This document shows, in pieces, positions 1 through 11,378 of a stretch of 64,000 nt of DNA. The notes under the pieces were generated by a model. That model made no database searches. It saw only the letters and a program-made list of their open reading frames with translations, and had not been told where the DNA came from. The DNA lies in assembly GCA_036380735.1 (NCBI GenBank), contig DASVEE010000031.1:62001-126000 (forward strand), read 5' to 3'. The stretch comes from DASVEE01 sp036380735. Its GTDB lineage: Bacteria > Acidobacteriota > Thermoanaerobaculia > Gp7-AA8. Every line of letters starts with the position of its first letter. The first letter of the stretch is position 1. A program made the translations under genes and the position numbers.

Positions 1-21
1 TTCTCCGCTGTTCTGTGACAT
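1..21 (-). CDS. N-terminus of a leftward gene (partial)
   Basis: Only the first seven codons (MSQNSGE) lie in the window. The start at 21 is supported by a strong ribosome-binding site, GGAGG, six bases upstream on the minus strand (plus-strand 28-32). The product cannot be named. Confidence 0.45.
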
Positions 22-65
22 GTGAGGCCTCCGGCGGGCGACTTTATCACCACATTCTCGATGAG

Positions 66-113
66 ACGATAGGACCGAGGGGACAAAGGGGACGAATAGG
101 ACCTATCGTCCCC
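66..113. repeat. 9-nt GGAC array 1
   Basis: Degenerate copies of the 9-nt unit TAGGACNNA with a short inverted part at the right end. It abuts the 3' end of the DUF2071 gene (stop at 114). Confidence 0.7.
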
Positions 114-887
114 TCACTCCCCCCTCGGCACCTTCTCCAGCGGGTACACCTTCACGTTGACCTCGGAGGCGTAGTGGCGGATGGGGGCTTGTTCGCCGCG
201 GCGGACGCCGGCGGACCAGGTCAGGGTCTCGTCGAGCTCGAGGACCTCGGCTCGCTGGAGGGGGTACGACTGGTGATGGACGCGGGCACGGTAGAGGTTC
301 TTGTCGGCGTCGGCGGCGTAGAGGATGTAGCGCTCGCAAAGGAAGTGGTCCAGCGTGCCGACGACCGCTTCGAACGTCGGGCCCTCGACCGGGCGGTAGC
401 GGAGGTGGGCGTTGGCCGGCGTGGGGCCGCGCTCGTCCTGGCGGTGCGAGGTGAAGCGGATCGTGGGGCTCGGCTCCTTCGAGGCCTCGAACTGAATCTC
501 GGAACCGAGATAGTTGAGCTTGTACATGGCGCGGGCGGCGGTGACGGCGAGCGTGCTCGACGCGTCGAGGCTGAAGAACCAGACGCCGGGCCAGTGTCCC
601 TGGTGGTGCACGTAGGTTCGCACGTTGATCTCGTGGAAGCTGGAGATCCACGGAAGCGGCGGCGTCAGGACGGCGCGCACGCCGGTGATGGTGAACGGCA
701 CCAGCCCCACGTAGGCCTTTCCTTCGAAGGTATCGACCGTCAGCCCCGGCGGGAGAAGCTGCTGCAGGTCGGCCACCGGGACTTCCCAATGGAAGAAGCC
801 GAGGTGGTGCCAGTTCTGGTGCATGACGACGGGCTGGTCGGGCTCCTGGGTCGGCGTGAGGCGGTCGATCTGGTCGTGAATGTGCAT
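114..887 (-). CDS. YqjF-family protein (DUF2071)
   Basis: A 257-residue cytoplasmic protein that I recognise as DUF2071/YqjF, an uncharacterised family with an acetoacetate-decarboxylase-like fold. Visible family features are the N-terminal stretch HLGFFHWEVP, LLPPGLTVDTFEGKAYVGLVPF, and the central SLDASSTLAVTAARAMYKL. No catalytic function is established for the family. An in-frame GTG at 917 would add ten residues, but the ATG at 887 (MHIHDQ) is the more natural start. It is divergent from the lipoprotein gene at 935. Confidence 0.75.
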   Translation of the reverse strand: MHIHDQIDRLTPTQEPDQPVVMHQNWHHLGFFHWEVPVADLQQLLPPGLTVDTFEGKAYVGLVPFTITGVRAVLTPPLPWISSFHEINVRTYVHHQGHWPGVWFFSLDASSTLAVTAARAMYKLNYLGSEIQFEASKEPSPTIRFTSHRQDERGPTPANAHLRYRPVEGPTFEAVVGTLDHFLCERYILYAADADKNLYRARVHHQSYPLQRAEVLELDETLTWSAGVRRGEQAPIRHYASEVNVKVYPLEKVPRGE

Positions 888-922
888 CGGCCTCAGGCAA
901 AGCAATGCTAAAGCCACAGCCC

Positions 923-928
923 TACAAT
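923..928 (+). promoter_or_regulatory. -10 box of a leaderless transcript
   Basis: TACAAT six bases before the ATG at 935, with no Shine-Dalgarno between. The predicted transcription start coincides with the start codon. The same arrangement recurs through the window. Confidence 0.6.
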
Positions 929-934
929 CGCCCC

Positions 935-1387
935 ATGAGACTCGCCACGTATGCGTTCCTCTGCGCGCTGGTTCTCGGCTGCGCGAGCCGCCCCCAAGTC
1001 GACATCGTGCGCCCGCAGATGGCGCTCGTGCAGCTCGTCGGTCCGGGTGATTTCGGTTATCCCGGCGGCTCGGTCGACATCCATTACGGCCTGCAGGTGA
1101 AGAACCAGGCCATCGAGCCGATCACGCTCCGCAGCCTGACGATCGAATCGGTCGGCGACTCCGGCGCGTACCGCATCACCCGCAGCGAGCACCGCTTCGC
1201 GCAGACCATCGAGCAGAATCAGGTCAAGCAGGTCGAGTTCTGGGCCCGCGCCCAGGCAGCCGGCGGACGTCTCGAAGGAACGGAACCGGCGCGCGTCCGT
1301 GTGGTGGCGCACTTCGAATCCGCGGCGGGCGCGTTCACGCAGATCCTCACCCAGACCCTCGGCCAGGGCATGCGCGATCGGGATTAG
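935..1387 (+). CDS. Small lipoprotein, function unknown
   Basis: A 150-residue protein with a classic lipoprotein signal: MRLA, a hydrophobic core, then the lipobox LVLGC with the lipidated Cys at about residue 16. It is therefore exported and membrane-anchored. The mature part looks like a single beta-rich domain. It resembles the LEA-type-2-like lipoprotein at 2258 in style (short exported beta domain), but I cannot show homology by eye. The start at 935 is chosen because TACAAT lies six bases upstream and the lipoprotein signal begins there. Confidence 0.7.
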   Translation: MRLATYAFLCALVLGCASRPQVDIVRPQMALVQLVGPGDFGYPGGSVDIHYGLQVKNQAIEPITLRSLTIESVGDSGAYRITRSEHRFAQTIEQNQVKQVEFWARAQAAGGRLEGTEPARVRVVAHFESAAGAFTQILTQTLGQGMRDRD

Positions 1388-1408
1388 TTTTATGGTTTGC
1401 GGCGGCGC

Positions 1409-2116
1409 CTACTCGAAGAGGTCGTACTCCGCGACCGGCAGCTCCGCCGGCGGCGTCCAGCGCCACGTCTCGAAGACGTAGAGGTCGAACAGCAGCAGGA
1501 AAACCTCACGCGACATGTCCCAGCGGCTGGCCAGCCCTTCGCGGAGGCCGCGCTTCGACTCTTTCAGCACGTGGCTGAGGTCGTAGATGACCGTGTGCTG
1601 CTGGCGGTAGCCGGCGCGCGAACAGAAGCAGTTGAGCGCCGCCTCGATCTTGTAGTGCGACTGGTACTGCACCGGGACCGTCTCGAAGACGGCTCGGCGC
1701 ATGACGCGGATGCCGGAGAGCACCGGTCCGCACTGCGCCTTGAGGTGGAGGAAGTTCATGACGCGGCCGCGGTCGCGGACGCCGACGTTCATGTCGCACT
1801 CGTTGCGGACGACGGGGCCGACCAGCGCCGCGACGTGCTCGTCCGTGACGTTGTACATGTCGCCGTCACAGAAGAAGAGGATGTCGTTGGAGGCGTTGGC
1901 GACGCCGACGGCCATGGCGTACCCCTTGCCGTGATTTTCGCGAAGGGCGATGGTGCGGACGCCCTCAAACGTTCGGGCAATGTCGACCGTACCATCACTC
2001 GAGCCGTCGCTGACGACGATGACCTCGTCGATCTGCGCGCTCGAGGTCAGGACCCGCAGAACGGCAGCGATCGTCTTCTCCTCGTTGTAGGCCGCGACAA
2101 TGGCTGTCGTCCCCAA
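1409..2116 (-). CDS. Family 2 glycosyltransferase
   Basis: A 235-residue GT-A glycosyltransferase. The N-terminus IVAAYNEEKTIA and VVSDGSSDGT are the nucleotide-sugar-binding signature, and FFCDGDMY supplies the metal-binding DxD. It lacks membrane anchors, so it is probably cytoplasmic or peripheral. The start is placed at a TTG (2116) preceded by GAGGTGA six bases upstream; the frame stays open farther upstream but that part reads as non-coding. The acceptor is unknown. It is divergent from the lipoprotein gene at 2258. Confidence 0.8.
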   Translation of the reverse strand: MGTTAIVAAYNEEKTIAAVLRVLTSSAQIDEVIVVSDGSSDGTVDIARTFEGVRTIALRENHGKGYAMAVGVANASNDILFFCDGDMYNVTDEHVAALVGPVVRNECDMNVGVRDRGRVMNFLHLKAQCGPVLSGIRVMRRAVFETVPVQYQSHYKIEAALNCFCSRAGYRQQHTVIYDLSHVLKESKRGLREGLASRWDMSREVFLLLFDLYVFETWRWTPPAELPVAEYDLFE

Positions 2117-2257
2117 AAAATCACCTCGTTCCGACGTAGTCACCCGGCTGAACTGCAACGGGCAGACCAGCGGCACGGGGCGGATTCTACTCGACGCCTG
2201 AGAGGGAATGCTCCGAATAAAAACCGGGCCAGCCGTTTGCACAAGCGTCGCGACGCT

Positions 2258-2764
2258 ATGAGACGCACACTCACCTACGGCACGCTCCTCACGGGCCTCT
2301 GTTTCATGCTCGCGGCCCTGACGCTCCTCCTTTCGGGCTGCGGCGCCGTGAAGCAGGCGCTGAACATCGAGAACCCGCGCTATTCGATCCGCGACATCCG
2401 GCCGCGCGTCGATATCGCCCTGCCGCTCTCGGCGTCCTCCATTGATATCGATTTCGCCATCGAAGTGGACAATCCCAACTCGGTCGGCCTGCGCCTCGAC
2501 GAGATCGACTTCAACCTCTACGTCAACGAGAACCGCGTGCTCGACAGCATCAGCAGCCAGAACATCGAGATCCCGGCCAACCGCACCGGCCTGGTGAACC
2601 TGCGCACCCGCATCGGTTACCAGCAGGTCGGTTCCCTCTTCCGCGCCGTCGCCGACGCCATCACCGGCAACCGCGCCAAATACGAGATCCGCGGCGACGC
2701 CTACTACCGCACCCCGCTGGGCCGCCTGAAGTTCCCGGTGACGGTGTTCTCCAGCGGCAGGTAA
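2258..2764 (+). CDS. LEA type 2 family lipoprotein
   Basis: A 168-residue exported lipoprotein. The signal peptide has a long hydrophobic core and lipobox LLSGC (Cys at about residue 28). The mature domain carries the LEA2/WHy-type beta-sandwich pattern: IDFAIEVDNPNSVGLRLDEIDFNLYV followed by NENRVLDSISSQNIEIPANRTG is split here only by my description, and is typical of WHy domains in which NPN precedes a strand. The family is linked to desiccation or envelope stress, with no defined activity. A strong terminator follows at 2791. Confidence 0.75.
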   Translation: MRRTLTYGTLLTGLCFMLAALTLLLSGCGAVKQALNIENPRYSIRDIRPRVDIALPLSASSIDIDFAIEVDNPNSVGLRLDEIDFNLYVNENRVLDSISSQNIEIPANRTGLVNLRTRIGYQQVGSLFRAVADAITGNRAKYEIRGDAYYRTPLGRLKFPVTVFSSGR

Positions 2765-2790
2765 AGCACCACAGACGGAACGTTTGCCCA

Positions 2791-2820
2791 GCCCCGGCTC
2801 GTCCGGGGCTTTTCGTTTTG
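2791..2820 (+). terminator. Intrinsic terminator after the LEA2 lipoprotein
   Basis: GCCCCGG (2791-2797), loop CTCGT, CCGGGGC (2803-2809), then a T-rich tail to 2820. Confidence 0.85.
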
Positions 2821-2830
2821 GGGCCGGGGG

Positions 2831-2880
2831 AACGATGGGACGGATGGGACGAATAGGACCTATAGGACGAATAGGACGGC
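2831..2880. repeat. 9-nt GGAC array 2
   Basis: About five units in plus orientation, preceded by the GGGGGAACGATGGGAC cap seen in other copies. It lies between two convergent genes and between their two separate terminators. Confidence 0.8.
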
Positions 2881-2885
2881 GCCTA

Positions 2886-2914
2886 AACGAAAAACCCCGG
2901 GCAAGCCCGGGGTT
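2886..2914 (-). terminator. Intrinsic terminator of the leftward lipoprotein gene
   Basis: CCCCGGGC (2895-2902), AA, GCCCGGGG (2905-2912); read on the minus strand the stem is followed by TTTTTCGTTT. Confidence 0.85.
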
Positions 2915-2936
2915 CTGTCTTTGGGTGATGCTTTGG

Positions 2937-3311
2937 TTATCGCGTCGCGTCGCGGGTGACTTCGATCGTCTCCGCTACGTACCGGCCGCCGGTGTTGGCG
3001 CCGCGGATCGAGATCTCGTCGCCGCGCTCGAGGTCGCTCACGTTGTAGTCGCGTCCTTCGAACACCACGCGGGTGTTGCTGTCGTAGTAGACCCACTGGT
3101 CGGCGCGCGTGTCGCGCAGGTTGTTCACGTACTGCGAGTCGATCGAAATGCGCTGGTTGTTCGCGTCCACGGTGTCCACCGTGCCACGCACGTCCGAGCT
3201 CTGGGTGCTGGTCGAGCTGCCGAGAATGTCGCCCAGCGCGCCGCCGAGATCGGTGGAGCCGCAGGCGGCCGTCAGAAGCGTCACTGTTAAGATCAATGCT
3301 GCTCTTCGCAT
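2937..3311 (-). CDS. Small lipoprotein with OB-like domain (DUF5666-like)
   Basis: A 124-residue lipoprotein: MRRAALILTVTLLTAAC gives a lipobox LTAAC with Cys at residue 17. The mature part (VRGTVDTVDANNQRISID, later VVFEGRDYNVSDLERGDEISIRG) has the repeated strand pattern of DUF5666/OB-fold envelope proteins. GGAGG nine bases before the ATG fixes the start. Its function is unknown, presumably envelope-associated. Confidence 0.65.
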   Translation of the reverse strand: MRRAALILTVTLLTAACGSTDLGGALGDILGSSTSTQSSDVRGTVDTVDANNQRISIDSQYVNNLRDTRADQWVYYDSNTRVVFEGRDYNVSDLERGDEISIRGANTGGRYVAETIEVTRDATR

Positions 3312-3359
3312 ATCAGGGTACCTCCTTCACGCCAAATAACAGAGCAAGGATCAAGCCGT

Positions 3360-4553
3360 TTGACCGATACGCGCACGCGCTGGCTCATTCCGTCCCTGGC
3401 CGCCGTTCTCTATGTGACTCAAGGATTTCCGTACGGGATCGTGACGGAGCTGATGCCGATCTACCTGCGTGAAGCAGGCTGGTCGCTGACGCAGATCGGC
3501 TTCATCCAGACCATCGCCCTCGCCTGGGTCTGGAAGGCTGCCTGGTCTCCGCTCGTCGATCTCCTCGGCACCTACCGCCGCTGGATCGCCGGCGCGCTCA
3601 TCGTCATCACGGCCGCGCTCGTCGTCCTCGCCCTCACCCCGGCCACGAACACCAACGCCATCTGGATCCTCATCGCGGTCATCGCCCTCGCCTCCGCCAC
3701 GCAGGACATCGCCATCGATGCCCAGGCCATCCGCATGACGCCTGAGAAGCTCCTCGGCTACGTCAACTCCTTCCGCGTGGCTGGCTACCGGGGGGCGATG
3801 ATCATCGCCGGCGGCGCGCTCGCGGCCGTGAGCGACCTCGCAAGCTGGCCCGGCGCGTTCCTCGCCGGCGCCGCGATCACGACGCTGCTGCTCGTCGCCA
3901 CCCGCTTCCTCCCCCGCGATACCGGCGACACCACGACGCATGCGAATCCCTTCGCCGGCCTCGTGCAGTGGGCCCGCCGCCCGAAAGCGGCGGTGCTCCT
4001 CGCCGTCGCCCTCATCTATCGACTGGGAGATGCGGCGCTGACCCCGATGGTCAAGCCGTTCTGGGTCGACGCCGGCTACTCTGCGACCGAGATCGGCACC
4101 GTCACGACCATCATCGGCATGTCGTTCCTCATCGCCGGAGCCTTCGCGGGCGGCGCGTTCATTTCGAAGTTCGGCGTCATCAGCGCCCTCTTCTGGCTCG
4201 GCATCCTGCAGATGCTGTCGAACGGCGGCTACGCACTGCTGGCTTCCTTCGGCGGCGGACGCCAAGCATTCTACGCCGCCGCGATCATCGAGAACTTCAC
4301 CGGCGGCCTCGGCACCGCCGCCTTCCTGGCCTTCCTCATGTCGATCTGCGACCGCGAGCACGCCGCCACCCAGTACGCCATGCTGACGGCGCTGTTCGGC
4401 GTCACCCGCTCGTTCATCGGCACGGCCAGCGGCGCGGCGTCGCAGAACCTCGGGTACGCCACCTGGTTCTGGATCACGCTGGCGCTGGGCATCCCGGGCT
4501 TGCTGCTGGTGCCGCTGCTGCGCCGTCGCAAGGAACCTGAGGCCGTGACCTAG
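3360..4553 (+). CDS. MFS transporter, AmpG/PAT-like
   Basis: A 397-residue inner-membrane protein with about twelve hydrophobic helices. YVTQGFPYGIVTELMPIYLREAGWS near the N-terminus is typical of AmpG-like permeases, which import muropeptides or acyl-CoA-type substrates. The actual substrate is not determinable here. The start is TTG at 3360 with AAGGA about ten bases upstream. It is divergent from the lipoprotein gene at 3311 and followed after 30 bases by rsmE, which has its own -10 box. Confidence 0.8.
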   Translation: MTDTRTRWLIPSLAAVLYVTQGFPYGIVTELMPIYLREAGWSLTQIGFIQTIALAWVWKAAWSPLVDLLGTYRRWIAGALIVITAALVVLALTPATNTNAIWILIAVIALASATQDIAIDAQAIRMTPEKLLGYVNSFRVAGYRGAMIIAGGALAAVSDLASWPGAFLAGAAITTLLLVATRFLPRDTGDTTTHANPFAGLVQWARRPKAAVLLAVALIYRLGDAALTPMVKPFWVDAGYSATEIGTVTTIIGMSFLIAGAFAGGAFISKFGVISALFWLGILQMLSNGGYALLASFGGGRQAFYAAAIIENFTGGLGTAAFLAFLMSICDREHAATQYAMLTALFGVTRSFIGTASGAASQNLGYATWFWITLALGIPGLLLVPLLRRRKEPEAVT

Positions 4554-4571
4554 GAGTTCCAGTCGTCCCCC

Positions 4572-4577
4572 TACAAT
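4572..4577 (+). promoter_or_regulatory. -10 box of leaderless rsmE transcript
   Basis: TACAAT followed by exactly six bases and the ATG at 4584; no ribosome-binding site. Confidence 0.6.
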
Positions 4578-4583
4578 CCCAGC

Positions 4584-5315
4584 ATGCGTCACCGCTTCCA
4601 CACACCCCTTCCCGCCACCGTCGACGAGCCCGTCACCCTCACCGGTGATGAAGCGCATCACGCCGCGCGCGTCGTACGCGTCCGGGAAGGGGAAGAGGTC
4701 GAGCTCTTCGACGGGCACGGCCGCGCCGCCACCGGCGTCATCACGAGCATCGGACGCGACGTCGTCGTCCAACTGCGCGGCGAAGTACCGGCGCGCGAGT
4801 CGCGGCTCGACGTCACGCTGGCCATGGCCGTCATCAACCTCGAGAAGTTCGAGCTCGTCCTGCAGAAAGGGACCGAGCTCGGCATGCGCGCGTTCGTGCC
4901 GCTGGTGACCGACCGCGTCGAGCTGCGCAAGGAGCGTTACGCCGGGAAGATGGAGCGCTGGAACCGCGTCATCCTCGAAGCGGTCAAGCAGTGCGGGCGC
5001 GCGACCATTCCTTCGCTCGAGGAGCCGGCGCCGTTCGACGACGTCGTCGGCCGCGACGGCGTGAAGATCCTGTTCGATCTGGACGAAACGCCGGCGCCCG
5101 CAACCGCGCCCGCGGCGGTGACGATCCTCATTGGACCGGAAGGCGGCTGGAGCGAGCGCGAGCTGAAACTGGCGCGCGAGCGCGGCGTCCATATCGAGCG
5201 CCTCGGACCGCGCCGTTTACGCGCCGAAACGGCCGCCATCGTCGCGGGCACGATCGTCGCTGCTCGCTGGGGCGACCTGACTGAATCCTCAGCGCTCCGC
5301 ACGGGCGCGATTTGA
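4584..5315 (+). CDS. rsmE: 16S rRNA m3U1498 methyltransferase
   Basis: A 243-residue SPOUT-class methyltransferase that methylates N3 of U1498 in 16S rRNA using SAM. Diagnostic motifs are ILIGPEGGWSERELKLA and LGPRRLRAETAAIVA, which form the trefoil knot and SAM site; the N-terminal PUA-like domain holds LTGDEAHHAARVVRVREGEEVELFDG split across residues 14-40. Length is normal. It lies 35 bases upstream of gltA. Confidence 0.92.
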   Translation: MRHRFHTPLPATVDEPVTLTGDEAHHAARVVRVREGEEVELFDGHGRAATGVITSIGRDVVVQLRGEVPARESRLDVTLAMAVINLEKFELVLQKGTELGMRAFVPLVTDRVELRKERYAGKMERWNRVILEAVKQCGRATIPSLEEPAPFDDVVGRDGVKILFDLDETPAPATAPAAVTILIGPEGGWSERELKLARERGVHIERLGPRRLRAETAAIVAGTIVAARWGDLTESSALRTGAI

Positions 5316-5350
5316 TATAGATTACGCGCCCGAATTCTGGAGGTAGCCTC

Positions 5351-6640
<1,290 letters not shown>

Positions 6641-6650
6641 CGCGCCGGAA

Positions 6651-6735
6651 GGCAGAACGCAGAAGTCAGAACGCAGAATGAAGAATGCGGACCGCCTGTG
6701 GTCTTCATTCTAAGTTCTGCGTTCTGAGTTCTGCC
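6651..6735. repeat. 34-bp imperfect inverted repeat (GCAGAAC family)
   Basis: Left arm 6651-6684 and right arm 6702-6735 are near-perfect reverse complements, built from copies of GCAGAACGCAGAA, with a 17-nt loop. It separates the convergent gltA and prmA and the right arm touches the prmA stop codon. It probably folds as a bidirectional 3'-end hairpin. Relatives of the unit are at 56347-56624. Confidence 0.85.
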
Positions 6736-7581
6736 TCATTCGTTCGCAAACACCCCGGCCCACCACTCCCCGCGCTCTTTGGCATGCAGCAACCGCAGTC
6801 CGTGCGCAGCTGCCGCTTCCACGACATCGCCGCTGCGCACGATCAGGATGCCGCTCAGCACCAGCCGCGCGCCTTCGGCCAGTCGCGCCACCACGTCTCC
6901 CAGCAGAGGGACGATCACCTCGGGGATGATGTTCATCGTCACGAGGTCAAACGCGCCGCCGCGCAGTGCTTCGACGCTGCCGATGAACAGCGGCAGGTCG
7001 TCGTCGCTCACCTCGTTGCGGAGGCGATTGTCGCGCAGCGCGCCGTAGGCGTCGGGATCGTTGTCGAAGGCGATGACGCGGGCGGCGCCGAGCCGGTGGA
7101 GGGCGAGTGCGAGAATGCCGCTGCCGGCGCCGACGTCGAGGCCGCGTTTACCCGCGACTTCCAGCGATTCGAGCAGCTCGATGCAGAGCGCCGTCGTCTC
7201 GTGCGAGCCGGTGCCGAACGCCTGCTCCTGCGGCACCACGATCTGCATCCGCTGCAGGTTCGGATCGATGAGCTTCGCGTCGGGCGCGACGATGAACTTC
7301 TCGCCGATGAGAATCGGCTCCAGCGACTGCTCGTAAAGCTCCAGCCAGTCGGCGCGCTCGCGCTCGACGGCCATCAGCTCGATGCCGCGCAGCCCCTTCA
7401 TCGCCACGCCCGCGGCATCGCGCTCGTCCGCCGAATCAAAGTACGCGGAGAGCGTGATCGTGCCGTTGACGTCGGCCGACGTGCTGCCGGTCGACGTCGT
7501 CAGAAAGAGGCGCGACTGCACGAGCTCTTCGAGCTGGGCCTCGCGCGCGTCCCACGAGATCTCGAGGATGTAGTCCGTCAC
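6736..7581 (-). CDS. prmA: Ribosomal protein L11 methyltransferase
   Basis: A 281-residue class I SAM methyltransferase that trimethylates ribosomal protein L11. AFGTGSHETTALCIELLE and LDVGAGSGILALALHRLGA are the PrmA signatures, and TMNIIPEVIVPLL is the substrate-side motif. The N-terminal 90 residues are the L11-recognition domain. Its start overlaps the ppa stop by four bases (ATGA), so the two genes are translationally coupled. Confidence 0.92.
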   Translation of the reverse strand: MTDYILEISWDAREAQLEELVQSRLFLTTSTGSTSADVNGTITLSAYFDSADERDAAGVAMKGLRGIELMAVERERADWLELYEQSLEPILIGEKFIVAPDAKLIDPNLQRMQIVVPQEQAFGTGSHETTALCIELLESLEVAGKRGLDVGAGSGILALALHRLGAARVIAFDNDPDAYGALRDNRLRNEVSDDDLPLFIGSVEALRGGAFDLVTMNIIPEVIVPLLGDVVARLAEGARLVLSGILIVRSGDVVEAAAAHGLRLLHAKERGEWWAGVFANE

Positions 7582-8201
7582 GATTGCGGCTGCGCGTCGC
7601 CGAAAGCTTCGCGATAGTCCTCGATCGCCGCCTGCACGACGGACGCGGCGTGGTCATACCCATAGGAGCCGGAGACGCGGATGCGATGCGGCTCCCCCGG
7701 CACGAGCTTGTACGTGCTGAAGTAGTGCTCGAGACGCTCGATCAGGACGGCGGGAACGTCGCTCAGGTCGGTCGCCTCTCCCCAGACATAGTCGCCCTGC
7801 AGGACGGCGATGATCTTGTCGTCTGCCTCGTCGCGGTCGACGAGCTGCAGGCCGCCGATGACGCGCGCGGAGAGGATGATCTCCGAGCGGGCGATCGGGC
7901 GCTCGCTGAGGACGCAGATGTCGAGCGGATCGCCATCGCCGCGGGCAGTGACGGGCGTCAGCTTCGCCACGCGTGAGGCGCAATAGGTCTGCGGGATGAA
8001 GCCGTAGAGAGCCGGAGGCTGCGACGACGTCCGCTGCGGCCGGTCGACACGAAGGTAGCCGCTGGCCTTGTCGACCTCGTACTTCATCAGGTCGAACGGG
8101 GTGATCTCGATGAAAGCATTGACGATGCGGGGCGCTCCTTCACCGAAGGAGAGGCCGTGCCAGGGATGAGGGCGCCACTGGGAAAAACTGCGGTCAGGCA
8201 T
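7578..8201 (-). CDS. ppa: Inorganic pyrophosphatase, family I
   Basis: A 207-residue soluble pyrophosphatase (PPi to 2 Pi). GDGDPLDICVLSE is the family I metal-binding signature; AFIEITPFDLMKYEVDK, YGFIPQTYC and DDKIIAV match the active-site framework. It is slightly longer than the 175-residue bacterial norm, with an N-terminal extension (HPWHGLSFGEGAP) as in the eukaryote-like type. TAGAAT lies eight bases before the ATG (plus 8210-8215), implying a leaderless mRNA. It is followed by prmA. Confidence 0.92.
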   Translation of the reverse strand: MPDRSFSQWRPHPWHGLSFGEGAPRIVNAFIEITPFDLMKYEVDKASGYLRVDRPQRTSSQPPALYGFIPQTYCASRVAKLTPVTARGDGDPLDICVLSERPIARSEIILSARVIGGLQLVDRDEADDKIIAVLQGDYVWGEATDLSDVPAVLIERLEHYFSTYKLVPGEPHRIRVSGSYGYDHAASVVQAAIEDYREAFGDAQPQS

Positions 8202-8238
8202 ACCGGCGCATTCTATGCCGCGCGGCGCGGCAACGCGC

Positions 8239-8405
8239 CTTGGGTGTGCGGGGAATGGGAAATGGGACCTATGGGACCAATAGGACCTATAGGCCTGGCG
8301 GACCCTGGGTGCCGTGGTCGCGTGCTGCGCGTTTTGGGGAGGCCGCGGCGCAGAAGTACCATCTGTCCTATAGGTCCCATTCGTCCTATAGGTCCCATCG
8401 TTCCC
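8239..8405. repeat. 9-nt GGAC array 3, compound inverted element
   Basis: Plus-oriented units at 8255-8293 and minus-oriented units at 8362-8405 flank a GC-rich spacer, downstream of dnaJ. The segments CCTTGGGTGTGCGGGGAATG (about 8239) and GGACCCTGGGTGCCGTGGT (about 8300) recur in the same order at 45238 and 45298. Confidence 0.85.
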
Positions 8406-8416
8406 TGCGGATTGCG

Positions 8417-9529
8417 CTAAGACAGGAACTCTTTCAGTTTCCCCAGCACGCCGCGATCCGGCGGCTGTTCGCCTTCCAGCGCCGCAAGCTGCTCCAGCAA
8501 CTGGCGCTGCTGGTCGTTGAGAGCGGTCGGGATGCGCACCGCCACGTGGACGTAGTGGTCGCCGCGGCCGGTACCATCCAGGAAAGGTACGCCTTTGCCG
8601 CGCAGGCGGAACACCTGATTGGGCTGGGTCCCGGGCGGCACCTTCAGCGGCTCGTTGCCGTCGATCGTGTCGGTCTTCACCTCGGCGCCGAGGGCGGCCT
8701 GGGTGAACGTGACGGCCTGCTCGGAGTGGATGTCATAGTCGCGGCGGGTGAACTTGTCGTGCTCGCGCACCGAGATGAACACATACAGGTCGCCGGCCGG
8801 GCCGCCGTTGAAGCCCGCCTCCCCTTCTGCCGCCACGCGCAGACGCGAGCCGTCGTCGACGCCTCCCGGCACCTTCACCGAGATCGTCTTCTCCTCGCGC
8901 ACGCGTCCCGCGCCGCTGCACGTCGTGCACGGGTCCTTGATCATCTTCCCTGTGCCGCTGCACTGCGGGCAGGTGCGCTGCACGGCGAAAAAGCCCTGCG
9001 AGTAGCGGATCTGCCCTGCGCCTTTGCAGCCGGTGCACGTCACGGGCTGCGTACCCGGCTTCGCGCCGGAGCCGCTGCACGTCGCACACGCGATGATGCG
9101 CGGCACCTTCAGCGTCACCTCTTTGCCGAACACCGCCTCCATGAAGTCGAGCTCGAGATCGTGGCGGAGGTCGTTGCCGCGCGCGGGGCGGTTCGTGCGG
9201 CGCCGGCCGGCGCCGAAGAAGTCGCCGAAGCCGAAGAGATCGCCGAGGATGTCGCCGAAGTCGGCGAACTGGTTCGGATCGAAGCCGCCCATGCCGGAAG
9301 TGCCGGCGTGGCCGTAGCGGTCGTAGCGCGCGCGCTTCTCGTCGTCCGACAGGACGCCGTACGCCTCGGCGGCTTCCTTGAACTTCTCTTCCGCGGCCTT
9401 GTCGCCGGGGTTCTTGTCGGGATGGTGCTGCACCGCGAGCTTGCGGTACGCCTTCTTGATGTCGTCGATGGAGGAGGTGCGCGGAACGCCCAGCACCTCG
9501 TAGTAATCACGTTTTTCGGTAGTGGCCAT
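8417..9529 (-). CDS. dnaJ: Chaperone DnaJ
   Basis: A 370-residue Hsp40 co-chaperone that stimulates DnaK ATPase and delivers substrates. The J domain (residues 1-75) contains HHPDKN, followed by a Gly/Phe region (GFDPNQFADFGDILGDLFGFGDFFG). The zinc centre has all four CxxCxGxG motifs: CATCSGSG, CTGCKGAG, CPQCSGTG, CTTCSGAG. It is the last gene of the CIRCE-controlled operon, ten bases after dnaK. Confidence 0.97.
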   Translation of the reverse strand: MATTEKRDYYEVLGVPRTSSIDDIKKAYRKLAVQHHPDKNPGDKAAEEKFKEAAEAYGVLSDDEKRARYDRYGHAGTSGMGGFDPNQFADFGDILGDLFGFGDFFGAGRRRTNRPARGNDLRHDLELDFMEAVFGKEVTLKVPRIIACATCSGSGAKPGTQPVTCTGCKGAGQIRYSQGFFAVQRTCPQCSGTGKMIKDPCTTCSGAGRVREEKTISVKVPGGVDDGSRLRVAAEGEAGFNGGPAGDLYVFISVREHDKFTRRDYDIHSEQAVTFTQAALGAEVKTDTIDGNEPLKVPPGTQPNQVFRLRGKGVPFLDGTGRGDHYVHVAVRIPTALNDQQRQLLEQLAALEGEQPPDRGVLGKLKEFLS

Positions 9530-9539
9530 GGAAGAACGA

Positions 9540-11369
<1,830 letters not shown>

Positions 11370-11378
11370 GCGGCTCCG

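Noticed and set aside
8240..8420. Collagen-like Gly-Pro-Ile-Gly proteins in several intergenic regions
   Set aside because: They arise only because the 9-nt GGAC unit is open in all frames of one strand; they lack ribosome-binding sites and independent context.
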